From positions 5,731,478 to 5,795,477 of the forward strand of contig OU342806.1 of NCBI GenBank assembly GCA_910591455.2: DNA of 64,000 nt, written 5' to 3'. The position numbers were made by a program, and so were the translations under genes. Shown piece after piece: positions 11,601 to 21,475 of this stretch. Within the stretch, counting starts at the first letter, position 1. Each line of letters starts with the position of its first letter. The DNA comes from Pholis gunnellus. Taxonomy: Eukaryota; Chordata; Actinopteri; Perciformes; Pholidae. The notes beneath the pieces were generated by a model. The model was not told where the DNA came from. It searched no databases and was given only the letters and a program-made list of their open reading frames with translations.

Positions 11601-14600
11601 ACGACTGGTTGACTTTGACAGCAATGTTAGGAGGATACTGGTCTTCCTGGACACCGATGGAGTCTGTGTAACAGATTCTGCAACAGAGGAATACGAGAGA
11701 GAAAGTTTAGCTTCACGACAATGTCTGACTGTTCAGCCAATCAACATGCCTGAATCTTTATCAGTCAAGTAAATTAATCAGGTACTCCAATTTTAAAGTA
11801 GATTAAAGGGGGAACATTAAATGCCATTTGCCCATGCATGGTTTTCCATTGTTTCCCTTGATCATTTGTGAGAGAAATTCTGATGGATAGCACAGTCACA
11901 GATATTGAAATAGGATATTGATACATTAAGGATATTAAAATATGTTTTAATGGGTTCTAGTGGGAACTTACCTGAGAACAACTTGGATTGATCTCATTCC
12001 TGGACGAAGCTCACTTTGAGAGTAAAAAAGGTCACAAACAGAATTGAGCATTAGTTACAGAGTTTGTAAATAATGCTAATGTTAACAATTCAGAGGAGAA
12101 AGTTTGGATTTCCTTACCTTGCATTTCTGATCTGGTCTGCTTGGTTTGGTGTTAATTCAAATATGCATTGACTGTCCTGCAGTTTCTCATTGTTCTGGGC
12201 AACTGTAAATATGTTTAGAGAGAATCCATCACAACCACACCACAGCACAGTATGTAGACATAACAATTCCTACAGAACAGATTATTTAAATACAAGGATA
12301 CAGAAAAATCAAGCTATATACACTCACTTAGCTCTGTTGGTAACAACAGTGTCTCCAAAGTTTGGTAAAAGGGCAGTGGCACCAGCTTGACCTCTGCTGC
12401 AGGTGTGGGGATCGGTTTGGAAATGCCGTTGAGGTAGTCTGCGCCCTGAGAGGTGGCCGTGGGGGAGGAGCTGAGGGATGAGTAGGCGACTGGGACGCCA
12501 TCTGGACGCCGCGCCGCAAGCCAGCCAGATGTTTTGGGGAAGCGCGACTCGTAGAGCTGCCTGACATTCTTCAGAAGCTCCGGGCTGTATTCAGTCTGCA
12601 CTAGCCTCAGTGCTCGCCCCACCAGGTCCTGTTTCAGCCCACTTTTGCTGCGGCCCATTGAGGCCAGCAGCGTCTGTAGGTCTGAGACCCGGAAACTTTT
12701 GACCATGTTCTAAAGGGAGGACAAGACAAAACACATTAGAAACACAATACTGGGACAATGACGTCTGTAAACGGGGAAGGTTTGGGTGACAACGCCATGA
12801 ATTTAAGTCCAGAGTCATGTTGAAAGTCATGACAAATCCAAAGGGTATTGATACTTGATCATAACGCAAAACCAAGCTTCTCTGACTTTTTCAAGCATTT
12901 CACGTTGAAGTTTTTCTGAAGATATTTAGTCAGATTTCCTAAAAAGGTATAACTTGCTGCGAGGGAAAATCACTGTCTAACTATATAACCTAGGGTGGAA
13001 AATACATCCCAGTATCTCAGTGTTAATATTCTGTGAATTGTAGGGATGCACCGGTAATGATATCGGAACAATATTGACTCAAATAGCTGGATCAAGTATT
13101 GCTGACAATGGGGCAGATCTATTGAATTAAATTCTGTTTGTATACCGTCTACGTTACACACTGGAATTTTGATTCCCGTTTACGTTTTGACCAAATTCTT
13201 GCTGCATTAAAAGTGTTTACACTTGAATAGCAATTCCTTAACATTTTACCAAGTTGTTGTGCGACTTATTCTTTCAACGATAATTCAGTACATTTATTAG
13301 TCACATTATGTTTCACAAAGTAAGATAGGCAAAGGTTAAGCAGTCTGATTTTTCTTGACATAAAAGAACGATCCCAGTCACTTCCACACAGTGAGGCACA
13401 CGGCTTATTAATTAAACGCTGGTATCGGATCTGTACTCGGTATCAACCGATGACGCTCACGACAGGCTCCACCCAAATATTTACAATATGCAGCATTTAA
13501 CATGACAACGGTGTGTCACACTATTTGATTCTTGCTCAAATTAGCTTCTGCCCTTAGTCACTTTAATCCTACAGCAATTGAACCTCCCTCGCCATAAGTC
13601 AGATATAGTAAGAGTCACCTCCTTACTCTGACCACTTGCAATATTACCCTGTTCTTAAATAAATTGAGTTACAATTTAACAAACAAAAGTAATTAAATGT
13701 ATTACTGCACCTCTGCATTTCACAGCATTGCATACACACATCACAGGTTAGGCACACAGAAACTACACAAACAAGGTCCAGCAAAGCCTGAAAAGCAAAA
13801 GGCATGACCACCTCGAACAGCGTTTAGTTTAAGTATATACATCTTAAAACTTACAGTTTGGATCGTTCTTGATTTTTTTGTTTTACTAAAGAGACAGGTA
13901 TAGTTTGGCTTGCACCATGTTTACATGTTACCAAAGTCTGTTGTCCCATGACGTGGAATACAGCTTAGATGTAATACTAACGTCTGCAAAACTTTACTCA
14001 AAATATGTTTAATATCTGATGGACGCCATGATTACCAAGTATTCCCCGTTACATCTTATTTGTATCCGTTTGTGCAGCAGCAACAATCAAACCGTAATAA
14101 GCACAGATGTTTTCTCTTTGAATGAACACAACACGGACTGTTATTCGAAAGAACCTGAGCAGTGTTAACGTTTCATGCTTTTAGCTTTGTGCGACATTGT
14201 TGAGTTGGGCACCAGTTGCACAATTTGCTGTGTCTAAGATTAAATTTGCACAATAACGCATCTGTCCATTAGGCTTCTGCTGAACGTGTAGGGCAAAAAA
14301 AAAAAAAAACAGCCATAAAAGACAGTAAAGTTGCCATTTTATCAGGATCACTTGAACAATATAGGCTGCGCTAATCGGCTGGCTAGCTTCTCCACAGACT
14401 GGGCTGTCGGTATTCAATCATGGCTACTGGACATTTTGACAGGTGCACAGCTTCATAAACTAACCGGCTAACTACAGAGATACATCATAATGAGACAAAT
14501 AACGTCGAATAGTACCGCGCCGGGAGGCATGCAGTCAGCAAACCCCCAAGTGTATTTTTTATGGTCCCCATCATTCATTATCGGTGTCTTCCTTTAGAGC

Positions 14601-14866
14601 CAGCGTGATGCTAGCTAAACCAACGCACTTGCATTAGTTAACATTACCTAGCATGCTAGCTATGCTAGCAACACAAGCTAGTTCGTTGAGTCGTGACTGT
14701 AATACGCCACATTTCTAAGAGTACAGACTCGTAACTATATCTATACAAAGCCCCCACTTTCCCCTTGACCAGGCTGAGTTTAAAACCCCTCTCCCACGCC
14801 ATCCTCCCGTCAAACCAAAGCTAGCAGAGCTCTACTTGCCATCGCTTCCACCAGTTCGGCCGCCAT
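5368..14866 (-). CDS. pias4: pias4, PIAS-family SUMO E3 ligase (complete, 11 exons, 504 aa)
   Basis: PIAS4 (PIASy) is a nuclear E3 that helps UBC9 transfer SUMO to transcription factors and repair proteins. Coding exons, in order: 14866-14840, 12709-12328, 12202-12118, 12013-11972, 11677-11587, 10397-10269, 7858-7753, 7656-7583, 7415-7255, 5886-5735, 5633-5368. They total 1515 nt, and every junction keeps frame. Human PIAS4 is 510 aa. Domains: MAAELVEA start; SAP with LQTLL (about 10-45); PINIT region (about 115-290; PPNIAVKVN in place of PINIT); SP-RING (about 313-366) with zinc ligands C327, H329, C350, C353, at the same spacing as Siz1; SUMO-interacting VVDLTL at 457-462 followed by an acidic run. 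The SIM, PIASy-like N-terminus and length favour PIAS4 over PIAS1/2/3. All introns are GT-AG except intron 1 (GC-AG). Fish a/b paralogue not determined. Confidence 0.95.
5735..5886 (-). CDS. pias4: pias4 exon 10
   Basis: This exon reads LLSEILKETSEDIEELEYL and DGSWRPI, matching human [26 protein letters not shown]. A charged DEKERDRERERS run and a divergent end follow. Acceptor TTTCAG, donor GTAAGT. Confidence 0.92.
6258..6625. mobile_element. Foldback (MITE-like) element in pias4 intron 9
   Basis: Two arms of about 160-175 bases (6258-6434 and 6464-6625) are imperfect reverse complements around a 29-base loop. The outer ends pair GAAAGTATTT..ATCATGTTTC with its complement. The inner ends pair TTCAACAACTGACTGGTATT with its complement. 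There is no coding capacity, so it would be a non-autonomous DNA transposon. I cannot name the family. Confidence 0.8.
7255..7415 (-). CDS. pias4: pias4 exon 9 (SP-RING)
   Basis: This exon encodes the E3 core, from LVKMRLGVPC to KPAPFELLTIDG. C327-A-H329, then C350-P-V-C353, give the single-zinc SP-RING ligand set. UBC9 docking is the known role of this fold. Acceptor TCCCAG, donor GTAAGG. Confidence 0.95.
7583..7656 (-). CDS. pias4: pias4 exon 8
   Basis: This exon reads QDKLRFDPESEIATTGLRVS then LICP, matching the human segment that leads into the SP-RING. Donor CCA/GTGAGT ends on a codon boundary. Confidence 0.92.
7753..7858 (-). CDS. pias4: pias4 exon 7 (end of PINIT domain)
   Basis: This exon reads RYSVAVYLVRVFTAADLFSQ, then a divergent helix where human has LKTIGVKHPELCKAL. 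Acceptor TTTCCAG, donor GTAAGT. Confidence 0.88.
7859..10268 (-). other. pias4: pias4 intron 6
   Basis: 2.4 kb of intron. Bases 8140-8560 differ in composition from the flanks (higher GC) and may be an old dispersed-repeat copy, but I do not recognise the family. The rest is unremarkable AT-rich intron. Confidence 0.4.
10269..10397 (-). CDS. pias4: pias4 exon 6 (PINIT domain)
   Basis: A 43-codon exon reading GYYPSNKPGVEPRRPCRPVN ... TNRVTVTWGNFGK, nearly identical to human PIAS4 here. Acceptor TTTACAG, donor GTCAGA. Confidence 0.93.
11587..11677 (-). CDS. pias4: pias4 exon 5 (PINIT motif)
   Basis: This exon reads ICYTD..EDQYPPNIAVKVNQSYCHVP and holds the PIAS4 variant of the PINIT motif, used in nuclear retention and substrate choice in the family. 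Acceptor TTGCAG, donor GTGAGT. Confidence 0.92.
11972..12013 (-). CDS. pias4: pias4 exon 4 (42-nt micro-exon)
   Basis: This very short exon reads SELRPGMRSIQVVLR, matching human RELQPGVKAVQVVLR. Acceptor CTCTCAAAG, donor GTAAGT. Its length is a multiple of three, so skipping it would keep frame. Confidence 0.88.
12118..12202 (-). CDS. pias4: pias4 exon 3
   Basis: This exon reads IAQNNEKLQDSQCIFELTPNQ, close to human [20 protein letters not shown]. Acceptor TTTACAG, donor GTAAGG. It begins in phase 1 and ends in phase 2. Confidence 0.9.
12328..12709 (-). CDS. pias4: pias4 exon 2 (SAP domain)
   Basis: This exon encodes residues 10-136 plus one base. It starts NMVKSFRVSDLQ and carries the SAP chromatin-binding fold and the LQTLL motif, then a variable linker, then the start of the PINIT region (EVKLVPLPFYQ). 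Acceptor CCCTTTAG, donor GTGAGT. Confidence 0.93.
13041..13483. mobile_element. hAT-like non-autonomous element relic in pias4 intron 1
   Basis: The segment opens TAGGGATGCACCGG and continues with GACTCAAATAGCTGGATC and a later GGTATCGGATCTGTACTCGG. I recognise this as a common fish element with hAT-type TAGGGATGCACCG ends and internal TATCGG repeats. The right terminus is degraded, so the element is old and partial. Confidence 0.55.
14840..14866 (-). CDS. pias4: pias4 exon 1
   Basis: This exon encodes residues 1-9, MAAELVEAM, where human has MAAELVEAK. It ends in ATG followed by GCAAGT, a GC donor. The nearby GT (GCAA/GTAGAG) would put exon 2 out of frame, so the GC donor is the consistent choice. 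Confidence 0.85.
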
Positions 14867-14870
14867 CTTC
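14859..14870 (-). promoter_or_regulatory. pias4: TISU / YY1 element on the pias4 start codon
   Basis: GAAGATGGCGGC on the minus strand matches the TISU consensus SAASATGGCGGC at all 12 positions, with the ATG at 14866-14864. TISU combines a YY1 site with translation initiation from very short 5' leaders. Confidence 0.65.
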
Positions 14871-15000
14871 GTGCAGCAGTACCGCGAGAGCCAGAGACGA
14901 CGGCTAGTCTTTCACCAATGAAACGCAGACCCTGCTTTGACGGATGGGCCGCATCAGCCAATCACAGAGCGGATGCGACCAGAGCCCGAAGATCTATATA
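14867..15000 (-). promoter_or_regulatory. pias4: pias4 core promoter region (CpG-rich, CCAAT boxes)
   Basis: This is the CpG-containing region just upstream of the pias4 start. It has CCAAT motifs at about 14914-14918 and 14958-14962 (plus orientation) and no TATA box, as expected for a housekeeping gene with a TISU start. The CpG-rich character ends by about 15010. Confidence 0.5.
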
Positions 15001-17526
15001 CAAAATAGGCGGGACCTAGATGTTTTAAAGTTACAGTGCAACTTTTAAAAAAACACTCAGAGACAGGTCTCATTTCCAAATTAGGCCTCAGTGTCCATCA
15101 ATGATACCACGTGTAAAAATATTTTGATACCCTTGATAGTTCGGTTTTATAGTATCGAGATATTGTGAACGTGTGTATTGAAAATGGCTTAGATTCAACG
15201 TGGTTGTAAAGCATGGGGTGTCAAGTGGATCAGGTCGCATGGTCTGTTCAATTCCCGTCCGAACCAAAGACTCCGTTACAGGTTTTGCGACCGGCCGTGA
15301 GATGTGTAGTTAATGCTTTGTCTAAAATATATTCATAATTTAATTAAAATGAGTAACTAATGAAATACACTTTCACGTCAAAGTATAGACCAGCCATACC
15401 CTGTCCAAAGCTCAAATACCATGTGGTGTCAGGCTTTTAGCTAAATGGAAACAAGTATGCTGTGGACACATTTATACTCCCTCTGGGGATCCAGCCCGGC
15501 TTTTCCAGAAGCTCCTCATATGAGGGGCAAAGAACAGCCTCATGGAAACACAAAAATCAATTGAAGGAGTTGCAGTATCATGTAATAACATGGTTCGTTT
15601 TGTTTTGGCTTTACTTTGGATGCAAAACATCAATAAAACAATACGGTGCGTTCAAAAGGACAGCTGGTTTTGCCACCATGGTGCTTCAAGGAAAAGGTTA
15701 TCTGTGATTAAGATTTATAAATAAAATATATAAGATATATGAAATGTACTATTCAGCGATTTTCAAACACCTTCCTAAATTTAGTTCACAAATACAGACC
15801 CAAATTATACTTTTGTTCTCTACAATACATATGTATTTAAAAATTCTGATATTGATTCATATTTTTGAATTAATAGGACATTATTTTGCATAGAAGTTGA
15901 TAATTAAGCTAATTACAATACAAAAGCTTGCCAATATAAAGACAGAACGGTTCTCTCTGCTGTGTATGTAGGCTATAACATGTTCCTTTATTTAAACAGA
16001 AGAGGGCAATATGGTCCATGATTTGACCTCATTTAATTCATTCCCTCACAAAAAAACACAGAACGAAGTAGGTACAGATACTATTACTGTTATCTGCTCT
16101 AATGTGATGACGGCTGAGGGGAAATTGTGTAGGACAACATTTACATCTTATCGTTGGAAGATTTCAATCTCTATAACTGCACCGTTAACAAGTCCATCAG
16201 TGGCCTAATAAACTAATGCACACAGACACTTTTAAACCTTTCTTTGTTTCAGATACCACAGACTTTACAGATACAAAACATTGAAATAATGGACATTGAT
16301 AATTTGCCATTTGATGTAACACTGTAACCGTATTACAGGACTTTTAATTTAAATATTTCACACACTGAAAGTGTGACACAGTTTCACTGAAGCGCTACAA
16401 GAAGCAGATACAGAATGTGTATTCTATGACGAAAACATTTTAAATAGTTTGTATGACTTTGATCTTACTTAAGGAGAACTTAAAGGCAAATTACACAAAG
16501 TGGTTGAATGGCATCACGTTTTAAGGGGGATTAGGTGCTTTATCAAACCTCTTACTTGATCAAAAGACTTAAAGACTCTTGATTCTATTCATTGTAAAAA
16601 TGCAGATGTTATTAACTGAGTGTAAAGATTAAAATACATAATTCATTGCAACATTCAAAAGTACAATACACAGGATGTTTGACCTGTATATCATAACATA
16701 AACAGCATAAACAAGCCTGCTGCATTTCAGCTACAACCCTGAACATAAAAGTGTGGCATAAATGCATCGTTGACATTGAAACATCATCACAATCACAGCA
16801 CAAATGATACCATTTCAGAGGTAAAGTTTAATTAAACATTAAACAGATAGCTAAAGTCATTGCCCTAACACACGATTAGAGAGCGCTAGTTAAAATCTGA
16901 AATGTAGCGTACCTTTTGAAAAATAAACCACAGTTAGCTAGTAAAATATGCATTACACAATTAAACATTACACTATTATACAATACAAAGAAGTAGCGTA
17001 GACGCATTTCAGTTTTGATCACTGAGAGTTCTCTGATATTATATTTAACTCACTCACAACCATATTACTTGTATATTCTATTGATTTTGTATGTGAAAAA
17101 AACATTTCCAATGGCTAACAATAAATAATTGTATTTTAGAATAATGGGTAGAATTGGAATAAAGGTCACAGGACACACAAATAAAAAACAGCTTATGTCA
17201 AAAACAGGGATTTTTCAGTCATGTGTTTTACTGTTCTGTTACCTACCAGTGTCTTCAGAGTACATTTGTGCTCTTCCCAGAGAAGGAGACCGGAATAAAT
17301 ATGTTTTGTCTCCAAAACATTGAATTTGACCCATTAATTAATGCTCTATGGTAATTGGAGTAATTCTTTGGACAGCATCCCCATAGACAAAACAACTTTA
17401 ACAGGATAACACGGGTATCTAAAAGGCCTTTGATCGTAAAGCATCCATCCGCTGCACACCATGTCTTGCTAAATCTTGAGTGTTTAATCTCCCGTAATTA
17501 CAAAGATTTGCTTAGGTTAATAAAAA
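15001..17526. other. pias4-foxq2 spacer, distal part
   Basis: AT-rich spacer between the divergent genes. I see no exon. A short tRNA-like stretch near 15210-15262 is too incomplete to call. Nothing else stands out. Confidence 0.5.
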
Positions 17527-18054
17527 TAATCCGCCTGAATTGAGACCCCCTACCTGGACCTCCCCTGTGCCTTCTTTACCCCTTTCTGTGAGGATAAATT
17601 CACAGTCATATAAATAGAGACACCTTCACAACCGTGAAGCACAACTCTTCGATCAAGGAGCAAAAAGGCTGTTGGATATTGAGAAAGTGTTTTTTGTCGT
17701 GAGGTTTGTCAGAGAGGCGAAAACATTTAATTAAACTGTGTTGCGAAACAAAGTAGCTGTATTTAATCTTATAGACTGACGTCATTTCCACAGGTTGAGA
17801 TCGTGTCGCTCGTGAGCGCGTCAACGTTAACAACAGTTGAGAGGCTCATCTTTATCTGTGATCTTGTCAACAGTAAGACTTCAGCGAAAGAAGCGAGGGG
17901 CATTGAGGCGTTCATTTTATGAAAGGGTCCTGCACTTTACAAGAAAGTTGTCATGCTGTGAAACTCAGGCACAAAAGGACTTTTGCAGAGCGACTTTTCA
18001 TTTATCACCTGATATTTATTCAACAGTCAATTTGGAGCCAATTAAACCTCCGTA
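17527..18054 (+). promoter_or_regulatory. foxq2: foxq2 promoter and 5' UTR region
   Basis: The candidate core elements are TATAAATA at 17609-17616, a CRX/OTX-type TAATCC at 17527-17532 (about 80 bp upstream of the TATA) and a perfect CRE palindrome TGACGTCA at 17777-17784. If the TATA is used, transcription would start near 17640 and the 5' UTR would be about 415 nt. Confidence 0.45.
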
Positions 18055-18546
18055 ATGAGTCTTAATTCAGAGATGACAATGGAGGACAGAAGCAGCCGCA
18101 CCGGCGGCAGAGAAAGGCTGGGACTTAGCTTCACTATTGACTACCTTCTGTTCAATAAAGGAGTCAAAGGTTCTAAAGAAGAAGCGACAGGAAGTCGTAC
18201 AGCAGAGCAGACGGCGAACAACCTGCTAAATCATCAGAATCCTAAACCCGAAGAGGTGGGGATTCGCTCTGAGATACAGGAGAAGCGGCGGCAGAGGTCA
18301 GAGGCAGAGACTGAAGAAAGGAAAGTCAAAGAAGAGGAGGGGGATGAAGAGCAACAAGAGGAGGGGGAGGAGGAAGTGACCACCACCACATCTACCGGCA
18401 GCAGTCCGGAGAAGTCTGCGGACAAACCCAACCAGTCGTACATCGCACTCATCTCCAAGGCGATCCTGGCGTCAGAGCAGAAGAAACTGCTGCTATGTGA
18501 CATCTACCAGTGGATCATGGACCACTACCCTTTCTTCAAGAGTAAG
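18055..18546 (+). CDS. foxq2: foxq2 exon 1
   Basis: This exon encodes residues 1-164: eh1-like motif, acidic region, and the first half of the forkhead to FFKSK. Donor AAG/GTATGT, phase 0. Confidence 0.9.
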
Positions 18547-19639
18547 GTATGTTCACGTTGTGTTACTCTAATTACTGGCAAGACCACAATAGTTCAGGGG
18601 CAATTCAGAAAGTCAAACTGGGGCATAATGGGAGGCAAAAACCACGCCGCGGGAGACAAACATACTTTAGTTACACACGTACGACTGTTTAGAAAAGAAT
18701 CACGCTGCTTTACTTTGTTAACTCGTCACAGCTATCAGTAAGATGATTACGAGACAGATAACAGGAGTTCGTGTTTTCCCAAAGTCTTCCACGTGTTTCA
18801 TTCGGTTGCTGAAAAATAACCAGGCCGCCATTTTTCTCAAGCGAAGCGACCTACTTGGCACAGGTAATCCGTCTGAGTGGTTAGGCAATTAGGTGCTCGC
18901 GGGGACACTAGATGATCTTCTTGTTGGCGAATTCACAAATAAAGTAATCCTGTTGCTAGGTTGCGAACCGCCTCTGCCTATACCAGGTGCAACAACAGAT
19001 TGGATGTAGCTCGGTGGATTATAGTTGATCACTGGTTTGACGTGCTAAAAAGGTAACCGAGAAGGTTGCTGCGATCATATACGTTCTTGACACGCTATCT
19101 CGCATCCTGCCAACAACAGGACAAGGTGACATCCTGACGAGGATCAGCGATACTTAACCGCCACCTTTGTTAATTTTCAATTGGGGACACACATTATTTA
19201 ACTCTTACTTACGGTTTCAGCTTTTATTTTTGGCCTAATCTTTTTCTTTTACTTGTTCCAACAGGATAAAAACTGGAGGAACAGTGTGCGCCACAACTTG
19301 TCCCTGAATGATTGCTTCATCAAAGCAGGCCGCAGTGACAACGGTAAAGGCCACTTCTGGGCGATTCACCCAACCAACTACCAGGACTTTTCTAACGGGG
19401 ACTACCAGTGTCGGAGGGCACGGCGGAGAGTACGCAGGGTGGCAGGACAGCTCCCCTTTTCCTCCCTGAGCTCCCCCTACCACCCTGGCCTCGCCCGGCC
19501 CCACAGAATGACCTACTGGTGCTGCCCTCAAGCCCAAACACTCCCTCTGTCCTGCTTGGCTCCCAGACTCTACTGGCCCTGGTCCAGCATGCAGCCACAA
19601 GTGAGGTTCCACCCGGCCCTTCATGCCTCTGTACCCTGA
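18055..19639 (+). CDS. foxq2: foxq2, FoxQ2-class forkhead transcription factor (288 aa, two exons)
   Basis: A nuclear DNA-binding factor of the FoxQ2 class, which in zebrafish is needed for blue-cone identity and sws2 opsin. Exons: 18055-18546 and 19265-19639, with a 718-bp GT-AG intron falling on a codon boundary inside the forkhead. The forkhead runs about 124-220: KPNQSYIALISKAILAS, CDIYQWIMDHYPFF, WRNSVRHNLSLNDCFIK, GKGHFWAIHP. It ends in a basic RRARRRVRRV run. An N-terminal FTIDYLL (26-32) fits the eh1 Groucho-binding motif FxIxxIL. A Glu-rich run covers about 75-108. The ATG at 18055 has a weak context; in-frame ATGs at 18073 and 18079 would remove only 6 or 8 residues and keep eh1. 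SYIALISKAI and the eh1 motif point to FoxQ2 rather than FoxQ1. Confidence 0.9.
19265..19639 (+). CDS. foxq2: foxq2 exon 2
   Basis: This exon encodes residues 165-288, starting DKNWRNSVRHN and ending VP then TGA at 19637-19639. Acceptor TTCCAACAG. Past the forkhead the tail is Pro/Leu/Trp-rich with no domain I recognise. Confidence 0.9.
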   Translation, partial: DKNWRNSVRHNLSLNDCFIKAGRSDNGKGHFWAIHPTNYQDFSNGDYQCRRARRRVRRVAGQLPFSSLSSPYHPGLARPHRMTYWCCPQAQTLPLSCLAPRLYWPWSSMQPQVRFHPALHASVP

Positions 19640-19861
19640 GAGTGAACAGTTTAACCCTGAATTATTGTTGGGTAAAAGAGAAATTTTAGAGTCTTATTTG
19701 CTAATGAATACATGATGTTGGAATTGAAGTGGACAATGTTACATTATTTTCAGCAAACTAACATGATTTTAGGGTGTTCAATGACTTGTTTCGAACTTCT
19801 TTCATTTGTATTCTGAATGTTTTTAGAATAACAAAAACCCACATTGTTTTGTTATAATCTC

Positions 19862-19867
19862 ATTAAA
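19862..19867 (+). terminator. foxq2: Candidate foxq2 poly(A) signal
   Basis: ATTAAA, the common variant signal, 223 bases after the foxq2 stop codon. No AATAAA is seen between them. Confidence 0.35.
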
Positions 19868-19920
19868 TCTTATTTAATTCAACACCTTGTGATGTTTTGA
19901 CTCAGCTGCCTCAGTTGTGA

Positions 19921-19922
<2 letters not shown>

Positions 19923-19994
<72 letters not shown>
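19923..19994. repeat. (TG)36 microsatellite
   Basis: An uninterrupted dinucleotide run just past the probable foxq2 3' end. Confidence 0.97.
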
Positions 19995-19996
<2 letters not shown>

Positions 19997-20792
19997 GGTA
20001 GCACTAAAAGTGAGCCCATTGCTAAAATACCTCCCGGTGTTAGATGCTAATTAGTCAAAGCTGTCGGGATGCAAAATCTTCTGCCTTAAGAGACTAAAAT
20101 CGGGCTTTCCAAAGCCGACTCCCAAGGATATGAGGCCAGATAATCTCAGCAATCCCCAATAGTTTCTAGAAATAGGAAGCTTATCACACAGTGTAATCCA
20201 TAACCGCTGCTGCAGAAAGAGGGGGACAACGGGAGGTCAGGGATGAAGGAAGCAGAGGAAAGGGAAGGAGGCAGGGAGAGAGAGAGGGAGGGGACGCTGA
20301 TTTATTGGAGAAGGCCTTTTTAGGGACTCTCTATGTGTTTAGATGAAGAACCAGTCAGGGCCGAAACATACAGCTATACTGAAATAATGAAACATATACA
20401 AAGTCACTTTCAAAATATATATAACAAAAGCCACATATCATTAATAAGGGACACCTGATAAATAATGACAGGAATTGTCTCTAAAGCAGGAACAGTTCAG
20501 TGATAAGATGACTCCAAAATACCAAAATACTGCCATAATAAGAAAGTCAATTTTTTACCTGTCTGGCTCTCACATCAATAGTGAAATTCCTCTCTGACTT
20601 GCAAAGGTTGGCATTTACATCCACACTGCTCCAGCCTAAGAGGATTAGGTCATACATTGACTTTTCTGAAGTTTGTTTGTCTCGGCGCATGTGGGCTTCC
20701 TATTTGCAAATTATTGAATATTTGAATAAGGCAATATTTGACATGAAATTAGACTCTAGACCGACAAACAATATGTCAGAAGGATGAAGCTT

Positions 20793-20816
20793 GAGAGAGA
20801 GAGAGAGAGAGAGAGA
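20793..20816. repeat. (GA)n microsatellite
   Basis: About 12 GA units. Confidence 0.95.
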
Positions 20817-21024
20817 AGGAGTTATTCACAACAGATATTTTCTGGCGATGCTCATTAGAACAATGACAAATCCATCTAATTAATTTTTGTCCACCAAATC
20901 TTCCTCTTCAATGTCGGCAGCTAATTGGAGACCTAATTTGCTTAATTCCCATGAATTGCTCTCTGCATCAAATCCTCTTCAATTCACCAGCTTTAAGGCT
21001 TTAATTTGGTTGCATATGTTTGCT

Positions 21025-21026
<2 letters not shown>

Positions 21027-21094
<68 letters not shown>
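21027..21094. repeat. (AC)34 microsatellite
   Basis: An uninterrupted run. It creates spurious His/Thr open frames in this area. Confidence 0.97.
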
Positions 21095-21096
<2 letters not shown>

Positions 21097-21410
21097 GCAT
21101 ACAAATGCCCATGTGCAAGAGTTTACAATTCACACACACATACAACTCCTAAAACTCTTGCAGCTACACGCACACACAATCGTCCAAATAATACAATCAG
21201 TGTGAAGCTTGTTAAATGATGGGGTATTTGTATTTTTTTGGGTTCATATTTTAAATAATGTATCAGCAACCTTAATAAATGTACCTTAAAGAGCTATTTT
21301 GGTCATGTATTTCCTGCTAAAACACTTCAAATAGAATCACTGATGTGCAACACACTCACACACAATTGTAATTAACTACCTTTCTATAGGAGAAAGAGAT
21401 TGAGGTCATG

Positions 21411-21412
<2 letters not shown>

Positions 21413-21474
<62 letters not shown>
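21413..21474. repeat. (GT)31 microsatellite
   Basis: An uninterrupted run 320 bases after the previous AC run and in the opposite phase, so the two could pair as an inverted repeat. Confidence 0.97.

Positions 21475-21475
<1 letters not shown>

Noticed and set aside
15210..15262. tRNA-like stretch with GTTCAATTCCC
   Set aside because: An A-box-like and a B-box-like segment are present but too close together, and no cloverleaf forms.
17837..18055. 72-codon open frame ending in TAATG on the foxq2 start codon
   Set aside because: It looked like an upstream ORF coupled to foxq2, but it opens at TTG and has no ATG inside, so scanning ribosomes would not use it.
20887..21219. His/Thr and Cys/Val repeat proteins at CA/TG arrays here and elsewhere in the window
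   Set aside because: These are translations of dinucleotide microsatellites, not genes.
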